A DNA stretch of 64,000 nucleotides from Verrucomicrobiota bacterium (GTDB lineage: Bacteria; Verrucomicrobiota; Verrucomicrobiia; Verrucomicrobiales; DEV007): contig JAHDID010000004.1 of NCBI GenBank assembly GCA_020630975.1, forward strand, positions 161,233-225,232, given 5' to 3'. Each line of letters starts with the position of its first letter. Position 1 is the stretch's first letter. The notes below the pieces were generated by a model. It was not told the DNA's origin. It searched no databases and was given only the letters and a program-made list of their open reading frames with translations. A program made the position numbers and the translations under genes. Positions 18,518 to 26,552 of the stretch are shown here, in pieces.

Positions 18518-19852
18518 ATGTCTGACTCGTCTGAGAACTCACTGTTTCCCCTGCCCCTATCACCGATCGAGGTCTGCTGGCTGCTCGAGGACAGCCCATC
18601 GCACCCCATGCAGTTTTTCCTACGTCTGCATCTGGAGGGCCAGCTACAGCGCCATGCACTGGAAGCAGCAGTCACAGCTACCGCCGCTAGGCACCCGCTT
18701 TTCTCGGCTGTAGTCGAGAAGACCGGGCGCGCCTCCTGGCGCTGGGTAGCAGCTCCGGAGCTACAGATCCCCATCCTCTGGCAGACAGGCGACCCCGCCC
18801 TGCTACCTGCTGCTGAGCGCCTAGACATCACCAAAGAACTCGGCCTACGAGTGATCGTGATAGAATCCTCCGATACCCTCTCGGCATCCATCTTCCTCCA
18901 GATCCAGCACACCGTCTGCGATGGCCTGAGCACCTCAGAGCTAGCCAGCGACCTGATGACGGCCTATGCCGAGCAGCTCCAGCCTGATGCCACGTACAAA
19001 TACAAAAAGCTAGACCCACAGAATCTGCGCTCGAGGGGCACTACCGGACTCTCCAGAAAGGCAGTCGCACAGTGGCTATGGCAGGGCGCCAAATCGCTGA
19101 AGACCTTTCGAAAATTCTACAAACGCAAGCCCGTGACCCTAGTGGAGCGCCCCATACCAGCCGAGAGCGATGCCATGCCCCCGACCCCGCCCGTGCTGAT
19201 ACGCCGCTACAGCCGTGAGGAGACCGTGGCACTAAACAAACAGGCCCGCGCCGCCAATACCAACCTAAATGGCTGGCTACTGCGCAATCTCTTCACTGCC
19301 TTTACCGGCTGGAGCGATCGAGAGCCGCATCAGATCTTTCGCGTGACCACTCCTGTCAGCCTGCGCGCCGCATCTCACCGCGCCTGCCCCGCAGCCAATA
19401 TCGTGGGCCTAGTCTGTTTCGATCGCCAGATCGGCCAACTCGAGGATAGCGATGCCCTGCAGACCTGGATCGATAATCAGATCGCTGCCATGCGCACCGA
19501 CCACCGTGGGATGGTCCTACCCATGCTGCTACGAGTCCTGCGCCATTGGCCAGAAAAGCTCGCATCAGGTATCCGCAGAAAACGCTTCTCCGGCAGCGCT
19601 CTCCTTTCAAATTTAGGCCCCGTCATGACCACCTGCATGCTGCCAAAGAAGGAAGGCAAAATCACCCTCGAGGGCGGCCTAGTGCTAGAGGCAGTGGAGT
19701 TCATACCCGTGCTACGCCCCGGCCACTGCGCGACCGTATCGGCCTGTCTGTACGCCAATCAACTGACCCTAGCCATGCACCACGACCCTCGCATGCTAGA
19801 GGCAAACGAGGCCCAAGAGCTATTCGCCCAGTACATGGCAGCCCTAGACTAA
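18518..19852 (+). CDS. Stand-alone condensation-domain-like acyltransferase
   Basis: 444 residues of the chloramphenicol acetyltransferase-like fold used by NRPS condensation domains, PapA and WS/DGAT enzymes. The active-site motif HxxxD is at 131-135 in QIQHTVCDGLSTSEL. The N-terminal half starts LSPIEVCWLLEDSPSHPMQF, similar to the entry of WS/DGAT-like proteins. The C-terminal half carries LLSNLGPVMTTC, close to the SNLG strand of the family. No NRPS, PKS or carrier-protein gene lies nearby, so it is not part of a visible megasynthase. A role in transferring a fatty acyl group to a lipid or alcohol is plausible; the substrate cannot be read from sequence. Confidence 0.75.
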   Translation: MSDSSENSLFPLPLSPIEVCWLLEDSPSHPMQFFLRLHLEGQLQRHALEAAVTATAARHPLFSAVVEKTGRASWRWVAAPELQIPILWQTGDPALLPAAERLDITKELGLRVIVIESSDTLSASIFLQIQHTVCDGLSTSELASDLMTAYAEQLQPDATYKYKKLDPQNLRSRGTTGLSRKAVAQWLWQGAKSLKTFRKFYKRKPVTLVERPIPAESDAMPPTPPVLIRRYSREETVALNKQARAANTNLNGWLLRNLFTAFTGWSDREPHQIFRVTTPVSLRAASHRACPAANIVGLVCFDRQIGQLEDSDALQTWIDNQIAAMRTDHRGMVLPMLLRVLRHWPEKLASGIRRKRFSGSALLSNLGPVMTTCMLPKKEGKITLEGGLVLEAVEFIPVLRPGHCATVSACLYANQLTLAMHHDPRMLEANEAQELFAQYMAALD

Positions 19853-20075
19853 AACGTCTCAGCCCCGTATCGCCCTAGTTTAAGCAGCAATATCGACGGC
19901 AAAGAAGGACACAAAACAACTGCCGTAGCTGAACTTCTGAAAGTTCAGACAGCATAGCCCATCAGCCGTTTCTCATACCCTCTGACACTCGCGAGTCTCC
20001 GCTGTTCGGAAGATTCAGATCATCCGCTACGCTCCACTACACCTCTCAAACTAGTGCCATCGGTCTCAGTCCACT

Positions 20076-20867
20076 TTAGCCCATCTCCCGAAACGCCAGC
20101 TTCTCAAAACTATCCCCCAGCTCCCCTCTGACCATAATAGCAGTCAGATAGCGGCCCTCATAGGCTAGAGAGTCACGCGTCACCTTGCCGACCACTCTGC
20201 CATCGGCATTTGCGATCTCTGCTCCCGCCGAGTGCTCATCAGTCCCGAGATAAATACCCCATTCGTTTCGAGATTTCCCCGCCGTCTCGAGTCGGGACAC
20301 GATCTCCTGCCCGAGATAACAGCCTTTGTGAAAATCGACCGCCCACTTATCGAGACCCAATTCCACGGGATGGTAGTCTCCGGTTATTTCTGCACCAAAA
20401 CTCGGCACTCCAGAAAGCAAAGCTGCCTGAGCCAGATCATTGCGATCAAGACCAGTGGCTTCACTGGTCCCATGCAGATCGTAGCCCTTCACACCATACC
20501 GCCAGCACTCTTTCACCGCCGCACCACCCAGAGGCACATCGCCGATGTAGTGCGCTACCGTCAGATCACTGATCGGCTCGCTCAGCTCGCAGTCGTCGGC
20601 TATCAGATAGCGATCGATACGCATGTGCACCGCCTCGATCTGAGCCGCCTCAGCCTCGATCAGCAGCCCATCGCTGGAGTCAGGATCTGCGGTGATCCAT
20701 ACCAGCGCCTCTGCTTTGCCCTTGATCGAGCAGACACAGGCTGGGATCACGCGGCCAGACAGATCCTGGCTCACGTCGTTGGTCACTTGCCCATTGAGAA
20801 AGCGCACCGCATCCGGCCCAGTGAGACGCAGCCAGGCACGGTCTGATAAGTCAGTATAGCCAGTCAT
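20076..20867 (-). CDS. ygfZ: YgfZ/GcvT-fold folate-binding protein
   Basis: 263 residues. The family signature K-G-C-[FY]-x-G-Q-E is complete at 181-188 (KGCYLGQEIVSRLE). The N-terminus LTGPDAVRFLNGQVTNDV matches the folate-binding strand and loop of the GcvT fold. YgfZ supports assembly or repair of certain Fe-S clusters with the help of tetrahydrofolate. The start overlaps the end of the dehydrogenase gene by 4 bp, so the two are probably coupled. Confidence 0.92.
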   Translation of the reverse strand: MTGYTDLSDRAWLRLTGPDAVRFLNGQVTNDVSQDLSGRVIPACVCSIKGKAEALVWITADPDSSDGLLIEAEAAQIEAVHMRIDRYLIADDCELSEPISDLTVAHYIGDVPLGGAAVKECWRYGVKGYDLHGTSEATGLDRNDLAQAALLSGVPSFGAEITGDYHPVELGLDKWAVDFHKGCYLGQEIVSRLETAGKSRNEWGIYLGTDEHSAGAEIANADGRVVGKVTRDSLAYEGRYLTAIMVRGELGDSFEKLAFREMG

Positions 20868-21727
20868 GAGTTGGACGCTGGGGCCTGATAGTTTTGTGCC
20901 AGCACCGAGTAATCCAGCTCGGCACTATCACCCCGCTGCATGGTGCGATACATCATATTCGCAGTCGTGCTCAGCGCCGGTAGATCCACGCCACTCTGCT
21001 TGGCGATATCCAGAGCCAGATTGGCGTCTTTAAACATATTCTTCAGCGAAAAATGCGGCTGATAATCGCCCTCGATGATGCTCGGCAGCTTCATCGATGT
21101 CAGCACCGATCCACAGGCATTGTGCTCGATAGCCGTCTGCAGGACGCTAGGATCGATACCTGTCGCCCCCACCAGACCGTAGGCCTCACTCAGTACCTGG
21201 ACCGTGGTGGCAGATATCATATTAGTCGCTATTTTGATGATGGAAGCCTGCCCGATACCACCCACTGGTATGATCTCGCGTGCACTCAGAGCTAGAGCCG
21301 ATCGTACTCGCTCCAGCACTGCCGCATCACCACCGATGTAGTAGACCAGCTGTCCCGCTGCCGCCGCATCGCGACTGCCAGTAAATGGCGCATCGAGAAA
21401 ATCCGCTCCCGCCGCCTCTGCGATCTGATAAGCCTGCACCGATGACTGTGGATCCACCGTGGAGTGATTCAGCACGATGTGACGCGTGCTCAGATGCGGC
21501 TGCAGCTGCTGCATGATCGAGAGCAGCGCCGGCCCATCGGTGACGAAGATCTGAATGATATCCGAGACGTGAGCCAGATCCGCCAGAGAACCCACAAAAT
21601 TCGGCTCAGGACGAGGTGTCCGATTCCACACACAGACTTCTGCCGCACCAGTGCCTCGCAGATGATTTGCGATGCCCTTGCCGATGATTCCGAGGCCGAT
21701 CACCCCTATTTTGCTCGATTCGCTCAT
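20864..21727 (-). CDS. NAD(P)-dependent beta-hydroxyacid dehydrogenase family protein
   Basis: 287 residues from the ATG giving MSESSKIGVIGLG; the frame is open further upstream, but that part holds the terminator of the next gene. The nucleotide motif IGVIGLGIIGKGIA is at residues about 7-20. The substrate signature DAPFTGSRDAAAAGQL corresponds to the DAPVSGG block, and the catalytic Lys is in IIKIATNMI. The family includes 3-hydroxyisobutyrate, tartronate semialdehyde and glyoxylate reductases; substrate not certain. The 3' end overlaps ygfZ by 4 bp. Confidence 0.88.
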   Translation of the reverse strand: MSESSKIGVIGLGIIGKGIANHLRGTGAAEVCVWNRTPRPEPNFVGSLADLAHVSDIIQIFVTDGPALLSIMQQLQPHLSTRHIVLNHSTVDPQSSVQAYQIAEAAGADFLDAPFTGSRDAAAAGQLVYYIGGDAAVLERVRSALALSAREIIPVGGIGQASIIKIATNMISATTVQVLSEAYGLVGATGIDPSVLQTAIEHNACGSVLTSMKLPSIIEGDYQPHFSLKNMFKDANLALDIAKQSGVDLPALSTTANMMYRTMQRGDSAELDYSVLAQNYQAPASNS

Positions 21728-21767
21728 GATGACAGCGAACCTAAATCGCCCATTGGCAAAGACCACC

Positions 21768-21800
21768 AAAAAAAAAGAAGGGCAGCCGATGCTGCCCTTC
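21768..21800 (-). terminator. Rho-independent terminator of the Gly-Lys repeat gene
   Basis: A perfect 10-bp stem, GAAGGGCAGC/GCTGCCCTTC with a 4-nt loop, is followed on the minus strand by a run of nine T. It lies 36 bp after the stop of the repeat-protein gene and just upstream of the dehydrogenase start. Confidence 0.85.
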
Positions 21801-21835
21801 CCCAAAAAGATAGAATCTATCGGTGCGTAGTGGTC

Positions 21836-22189
21836 CTAGCCCTTACCACCCTTTCCGCCTTTGCCTCCCTTACCACCTTTTCCGCCCTTGCCACCGTCGT
21901 CTCCATCATCGCCACCTTTTCCGCCTTTGCCTCCCTTACCGCCTTTTCCGCCCTTGCCACCTTTTCCACCCTTACCGTCGCCATCATCGCCGCCTTTGCC
22001 CCCCTTACCGCCTTTACCTTTGCCCTTACCTTTCCCTTTACCCTTGCCCTTGCCTTTATCGCCTTTTCCTTTGTCATCCGTGGCCTCCTCCTCTGCAGCG
22101 ACTGGCTCGTCTGCGGCCTGGGTGTCGAGGTACACGACGCTGAATGCTAGTGCGATGATGGTGAGTATCGATGTGAGTAATTTCTTCAT
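21836..22189 (-). CDS. Exported low-complexity Gly-Lys-Gly repeat protein
   Basis: 117 residues. A clear signal peptide (MKKLLTSILTIIALAFSVVY, cleavage near TQAADEP) is followed by a short acidic stretch (VAAEEEATDD). The rest is almost only Gly, Lys and Asp: GKGKGK dipeptides, then GKGGKGG tripeptides broken by two DDGD segments. The DNA is correspondingly a near-tandem 9-bp repeat. It has its own terminator and lies alone. Such Lys/Gly-rich tails occur in exported matrix or polyanion-binding proteins; function unknown. Third-position use (GGT/GGC, AAG/AAA mix) and the signal peptide support it as coding rather than the antisense Pro-rich frames. Confidence 0.7.
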   Translation of the reverse strand: MKKLLTSILTIIALAFSVVYLDTQAADEPVAAEEEATDDKGKGDKGKGKGKGKGKGKGKGGKGGKGGDDGDGKGGKGGKGGKGGKGGKGGKGGDDGDDGGKGGKGGKGGKGGKGGKG

Positions 22190-22487
22190 AATCTGCGCAG
22201 TTATATTTTTTCAATCTCAGCTCCGACTAGACGTCAAATCGGCAGCATGCCAGCAAGATACCAGATCGAACCTTAAGAGAACATGATAGAATGCATAAAA
22301 ATGCGCGGTCAGATCACTATCTCCCCCTCCAAAGCCTCGCGACAATTCGTAAGACCAGCACAAGAGGTGTTCTCCCAAGACGAAACGACAGAACTATTCT
22401 GAGGGTTCCCGTGATTGTTTAACCAAACTTCTCCGATTCTAAGAATTCTGGGTATTTCGGGGCGATATTTATCATTCCCCCGTATAA
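22190..22487. other. Intergenic stretch with nothing recognisable
   Basis: About 300 bp between the Gly-Lys repeat gene and the SUKH-like gene. No frame above about 75 codons without clear shadow character, no palindrome of note, and no RNA that I recognise. The base composition falls to AT-rich towards 22488. Confidence 0.5.
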
Positions 22488-22898
22488 CTATTTCTGAAGC
22501 CAGCTACCTTCGCTTAAAGATTTTAAGAAAAAATCCCACTCGCCAATCAGAAAAACGTCAGCGTCAGCTCCGATTGATGGCGCTGAAAAATATTGTTCAC
22601 CATCAGAAAACGTTACACCGAATAACTCACTACTTCCATTAGAGCCAAAAAAATAAAAATCCGATGAGTAACACGTTTCAGAAGTTTGGCTCTGACGAAA
22701 TCTAAGAACTTCTTTCTCACTCCAGATAGTAAAATAAGTCCGACCCAACCAGCCTGACGAACTGGAGAATCTCATAAAAAATTGATTCACCGCACAACTT
22801 TGCGGAAGATCAGAGAAAAGCGTAAACTCAGAATCAAATTGTTTAATTTGCTTACCTGGCAAAGTATCGAAGATCGTCATTACTTTTATTTTTTTCAA
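22488..22898 (-). CDS. SMI1/KNR4 (SUKH)-like protein, possible immunity protein
   Basis: 136 residues, AT-richer than its neighbours. The order of features fits the SUKH superfamily: an early NQFFMRFSSSSGWLG (place of the FL..NGG turn), YFTIWSEKEVLRFRQSQ (place of the lws.eel helix), then DFYFFGSNGSSELFGVTFSDG (the iGsdGg..yafd strand pair), and the terminal GEWDFFLKSL. SUKH proteins commonly act as immunity partners of contact-dependent or polymorphic toxins. No toxin is seen next to it, so it may be an orphan. Assignment is by pattern only. Confidence 0.55.
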   Translation of the reverse strand: MKKIKVMTIFDTLPGKQIKQFDSEFTLFSDLPQSCAVNQFFMRFSSSSGWLGRTYFTIWSEKEVLRFRQSQTSETCYSSDFYFFGSNGSSELFGVTFSDGEQYFSAPSIGADADVFLIGEWDFFLKSLSEGSWLQK

Positions 22899-23052
22899 GT
22901 TCTGTAATTTGTGGGCAAATGTGATCTTATTGACAATTACTCCCGTTATTTTCGATTGGTCATACTCCCCAAATCTTAACTCTGCCTCAAACTGTTCAGT
23001 CCAAGTGTTACCAGCGCTGGCTGTTCATACTCTTGTGAATTATTTAAAAAAC

Positions 23053-23310
23053 TCAAACAGCAGTGGTTATGTCGCAAACAACCGCTCCGTTGTGATCGGT
23101 AGTCATGTAACAGCGGCTACCACCTCCAAAATTATCTCCCTTTGACTCGAATCCCCAAATCAAATAACCCTCAGAAGGTTTCAAAAAAACAGACCAGCGT
23201 TCTTTAGCCTTAGGAACAAAATTTTGTTTTCTCAATGTGAACTCAGCCACCAAATCGTTCCTGCTCGCACTGTATAGATTATATTCATTCCAATCGTTAA
23301 TGTGCTTCAT
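23053..23310 (-). CDS. Small hypothetical protein in the AT-rich patch
   Basis: About 85 residues from the ATG giving MKHINDWNEY; three more codons are open upstream. It is not recognised. It has a plausible fold-like alternation (VAEFTLRKQNFVPKAKERWS, FLKPSEGYLIWGFES). It lies 150 bp upstream of the SUKH-like gene, same strand and similar AT-rich composition, so both may have arrived together. It may be a fragment of a longer gene. Confidence 0.35.
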   Translation of the reverse strand: MKHINDWNEYNLYSASRNDLVAEFTLRKQNFVPKAKERWSVFLKPSEGYLIWGFESKGDNFGGGSRCYMTTDHNGAVVCDITTAV

Positions 23311-23365
23311 CCGAAGCAACTCATAGTTTATCGGCCATTACAGCCATGTGACTGCATCCCATCCA

Positions 23366-26011
23366 TTACGGCGCGGCCTCGACTCTGACGCGGAAGAACT
23401 GCTTGTCTGGGGCGCTTAGGCTAGCTAAAGCATCCGCTCGGTACTCGTAGTGCCCATCGGCATCCAGCGTCTCCGAGATGGTAAGAGCCGATGTCTGCCA
23501 GGTCTGCATGTCGGCGCTCTGCTCGAGGACTACCGTGTGACCGGTGGCTCCGCGGGCTTTGCGATACTGCAGCCAACCGGATTGGTCGATCTCGATATCT
23601 GCGCCATTGTCGACTGTCGGATCGGTCACTAGGACGAATTCGTCGAAATTGGTCAATCCATCGCTATCTGCATCGTCGCCTGGTAAGGCATCAGCGATGC
23701 CGTGACGCTCTACCCACTCGCTGTAGTCGGCGTAGCGAAGCAGAGCGCCCTGGTAACCTGCCAAATCGATCTCCTCGATCACTGGCCCAAAACTACCGTC
23801 TGCCGATACTCGTCGACACGGCTGTGGTAGTGGTAGTGCGCCAGAAGATGAGGTGCGATGGGTCTCATTGCCTGTAAAAGTAGCGGTCCGGTATAGGACC
23901 AATCCGCGAGTGTAATGCCTAGCCAGCACCATCTCTGCTGGTACGCCGGGGAGACCAGCGACGGTGCCCGACTGCTGCAGGTAGTAGATGTAAGAGGGCA
24001 CCACATCCACAGTGCCATCGCTACCGATCTCGGCGTGAGCCAGCTGGACATCATCCGAATCTCCCAGCACGGTGTAGGAGCCCTCCGATGTCGCTACCAT
24101 GTAAGGGATGGGCGTCTGCCCACTGGGGATACCTGCTACCGGCACTCCCATATCGACCTGTAGTAGCGCCTCTGGCTGGTAGGCGATATTTTTCGGTATA
24201 CCCGCCGTATGGTAGTCGGCGGCAGTCGTATTGCCGCTACCATAGTTGAAGCTCCAGTTCCACATGTTCAGATAGGTGGAGTCGGGCATATGTAGCAAAT
24301 AATACTGCGCCAGCAATGTCTCAGCATCTCTATCCCAATTGCTCCGCATATTGGTATTGGGGAAATCGCTGCGCACCAAACCGCTCCGAAACGTCGCCTG
24401 AATGATGGTCTTTTTCCCCAGAGCTGCGTAGGCAAAAGTATCCCACATTTTGCTCAGACCGAAGAATCCGGTAAAGCCGGTGCCCGCACGGATGTAGTCC
24501 TCACGGAGGAAAGCATCGATCGCCGTGGTAAAGGGTAATCGATCGTGCGACACAAATAGATTATCTGCCGATATATTGGAGCTGATGTAGTCGCTCCCTG
24601 TCACCGAACTGATTTCGGAGAATAGATCGGCAAAACCCACTAGGTATTCGGTATTTGCGGCTTCGGTATCGATACGATTGGTCAGCTCGTGCGTGGTGCC
24701 GCCAGACTGCACTAGATACTCATCGGGGCCGACTAGCTTAAACATATCGTCATTATAGGCACCTAGTATGCCTGATGTCTGCCACTGCTGCCGATGGTAC
24801 TCCGAGACAAAGGTGCGGAAATGAGTATCGAAAACATTGGTCCGACAAAACGACGACCGCGAGCTCCACATCCGCCCCAGAGGACAGGCCCGCGACTCGT
24901 AGCGAAACCGGGCCGTAGCCCCCGGATTCACCAGCGATGCGTACTCGCTGTCATCCACGTAGCCATCGTCATTCACATCATTAGCGGGGTCCCAGCCAGG
25001 TATCAGACGCTCGGATGGATCGCCAGGAGTGGTCTGGCTCTGCCACTGGCGTAGCTGCACATCCTCGAGGCGCGGCTCATCGCCAGTGCCATTTTTCCAC
25101 AGCAGACGGATCACATACATAGCACCGCCATCGCGCATCATGGTGGTGCCGAAGTAGGGTCCCCCACCGTAGGTGCGACCGGTGCCATCATGCGTGCGCG
25201 CAAACTGCCAATCGCTAGGTGGCTGCCATCGGATGGTGCCACTCTGACTGAGATCTCTGGTGCCCTCGGACAGCGGTGTGAGCTCTGACCAAGTCGATAC
25301 CACGCCCTGCGCATCGATAGCAGATGGGTACTCGATGACCAGATCGCCCGCTGTCGCTACCTGAGAGAGGCTGAGCTCGATACTATCGAATGGCTCAAAC
25401 AAATACACATACAGTCCCCCATCGCTCTGATGCCCCGACCACGCGGCTTTGTCATAGGGCGGCTGCTCGTAGATCCAAAATCCGGCATGAGTCGGATCGG
25501 CTGTGTAGCCGACGATAGCAGGGTGACCATTCAGAGCCGTCTCTGTCGCATGGGTGGTATTCGGCACGGACAGCACGGTATCCTCCGCGAAGTGAAGAAA
25601 GAAATCCTCGTAGTCAACACCCTCGGCGATGCAGCGCTGGCGCAGATGCATCTCGGTGGCGCTCGGATCGAAGTCGAGCGTCTGATTATACATGTAGCCG
25701 ATCGAGGCGATCTGAGCATTTCGAGCCACCCCATAGTCCGCCCCGTAGGCGACATCGGCATGCTGTACCTCCCAGTCAGCCACCGCATCGGCTGTGGGAT
25801 AGGCAGCCAGAGTAGCCGGATCTGTCGGTGCCACATGCGCACCGGGGATGATCCAAGCCGTGCCCGTGCTCGGATAAACCGTCGACTCCACCTGACCTGC
25901 TGCCCAGTCCTCATACGGCCCGGCATAGACCAGCGAAAAGGCTAAGCAGGCTGTGATAGCCGATTGTACCCTATTGAGTGAAAATTGTACCCTATTGAAT
26001 TTCGTCCGCAT
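23366..26011 (-). CDS. Large exported protein of unknown function with C-terminal Ca-binding and beta domain
   Basis: 881 residues. The only start before the hydrophobic segment is the ATG at 26011, so the first 16 residues are encoded by the 21-bp repeats (two NRVQ units). They would form the basic n-region of a signal peptide, with SAITACLAFSLVYA as its core. The middle has aromatic and Trp-rich stretches (GFWIYEQPPYDKAAWSG, FAYAALGKKTI, MWNWSFNYGSGN) that recall a glycoside-hydrolase-like barrel, but no catalytic motif can be assigned. DVNDDGYVDDSEY is an EF-hand/dockerin-type loop. The C-terminus has DADSDGLTNFDEFVLVTDPT, a thrombospondin-3-like Ca loop, then a beta domain (QSADMQTWQTSA ... 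FFRVRVEAAP) common in verrucomicrobial exoproteins. Confidence 0.65.
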   Translation of the reverse strand: MRTKFNRVQFSLNRVQSAITACLAFSLVYAGPYEDWAAGQVESTVYPSTGTAWIIPGAHVAPTDPATLAAYPTADAVADWEVQHADVAYGADYGVARNAQIASIGYMYNQTLDFDPSATEMHLRQRCIAEGVDYEDFFLHFAEDTVLSVPNTTHATETALNGHPAIVGYTADPTHAGFWIYEQPPYDKAAWSGHQSDGGLYVYLFEPFDSIELSLSQVATAGDLVIEYPSAIDAQGVVSTWSELTPLSEGTRDLSQSGTIRWQPPSDWQFARTHDGTGRTYGGGPYFGTTMMRDGGAMYVIRLLWKNGTGDEPRLEDVQLRQWQSQTTPGDPSERLIPGWDPANDVNDDGYVDDSEYASLVNPGATARFRYESRACPLGRMWSSRSSFCRTNVFDTHFRTFVSEYHRQQWQTSGILGAYNDDMFKLVGPDEYLVQSGGTTHELTNRIDTEAANTEYLVGFADLFSEISSVTGSDYISSNISADNLFVSHDRLPFTTAIDAFLREDYIRAGTGFTGFFGLSKMWDTFAYAALGKKTIIQATFRSGLVRSDFPNTNMRSNWDRDAETLLAQYYLLHMPDSTYLNMWNWSFNYGSGNTTAADYHTAGIPKNIAYQPEALLQVDMGVPVAGIPSGQTPIPYMVATSEGSYTVLGDSDDVQLAHAEIGSDGTVDVVPSYIYYLQQSGTVAGLPGVPAEMVLARHYTRGLVLYRTATFTGNETHRTSSSGALPLPQPCRRVSADGSFGPVIEEIDLAGYQGALLRYADYSEWVERHGIADALPGDDADSDGLTNFDEFVLVTDPTVDNGADIEIDQSGWLQYRKARGATGHTVVLEQSADMQTWQTSALTISETLDADGHYEYRADALASLSAPDKQFFRVRVEAAP
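25964..26002 (-). repeat. 21-bp-period AATAGGGTACA repeat, locus 3 (two copies)
   Basis: GTACCCTATTGA begins at 25966 and 25987, 21 bp apart. On the minus strand both copies are in frame with the 881-residue exported protein and encode NRVQ, FSL, NRVQ. The array lies between the ruvX stop and the hydrophobic core of the next gene's signal peptide. Confidence 0.85.
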
Positions 26012-26053
26012 TGGCTTCTCGATGGGATCTATAGGCCCAATATGCCCTATGAG

Positions 26054-26542
26054 CTACCACCCGTCCTGCTCATCTTCAAATTCGCTGATGGGCGGCGGCA
26101 ATAAGTCCGCTCGTTTATTCAGCCAATCCTGCAGAATCTCGACCGCCGCCGCCTGGTCGAGCACCGCTTTGATCTCCTCGGGCTTTTTGCCGGCTCTTAG
26201 CAGCTTGTCCTTGGCGATGCGCGAGGTCATCAGCTCATCGACTAGATGTATTTGCACACCATCGCCGAGCTCGGCTGAAAGCTTGTTGGCAAACTCTCTC
26301 GAAGCCAGCGACATGGTGCTCTCGTCGCCACTGGCATGGAGCGGCAACCCAACTACGATATCGCGGATGCCGCGATCTCTCGCAATACTCACCACAGTCT
26401 GCACAGGGGCATCCGATGACTTACCTGATATCGTCTCAAGTGGATGTGCCAGCAGGCCGATATCGTCGCTGACAGCCAGCCCGATCCGGACGGTGCCGTA
26501 GTCGATACCCAGCGCCTTTACCCATTGCTCGTCTGGTGACAT
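26054..26542 (-). CDS. ruvX: RuvX/YqgF-family nuclease (putative pre-16S rRNA/Holliday-junction nuclease)
   Basis: 162 residues. The RNase H-fold signatures are complete: ALGIDYGTVRIGLAVSD with the first Asp, DIVVGLPLHASGDES, VDELMTSRIA with the conserved Asp/Glu, and LDQAAAVEILQDWL at the end. The family processes the 5' end of 16S rRNA and was earlier proposed as a Holliday-junction resolvase. It starts 10 bp after the manC stop on the same strand, so it is probably co-transcribed with it. Confidence 0.93.
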   Translation of the reverse strand: MSPDEQWVKALGIDYGTVRIGLAVSDDIGLLAHPLETISGKSSDAPVQTVVSIARDRGIRDIVVGLPLHASGDESTMSLASREFANKLSAELGDGVQIHLVDELMTSRIAKDKLLRAGKKPEEIKAVLDQAAAVEILQDWLNKRADLLPPPISEFEDEQDGW

Positions 26543-26552
26543 GGAGATCCGA

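Noticed and set aside
21861..22286. Pro/Ser-rich plus-strand frame of 141 codons opposite the Gly-Lys protein
   Set aside because: It is the antisense image of the GGC/AAG repeats and lacks a signal peptide or start context.
22909..23145. Plus-strand frame of 78 codons in the AT-rich patch
   Set aside because: No recognisable domain, partly opposite a better minus-strand frame, and no start context.
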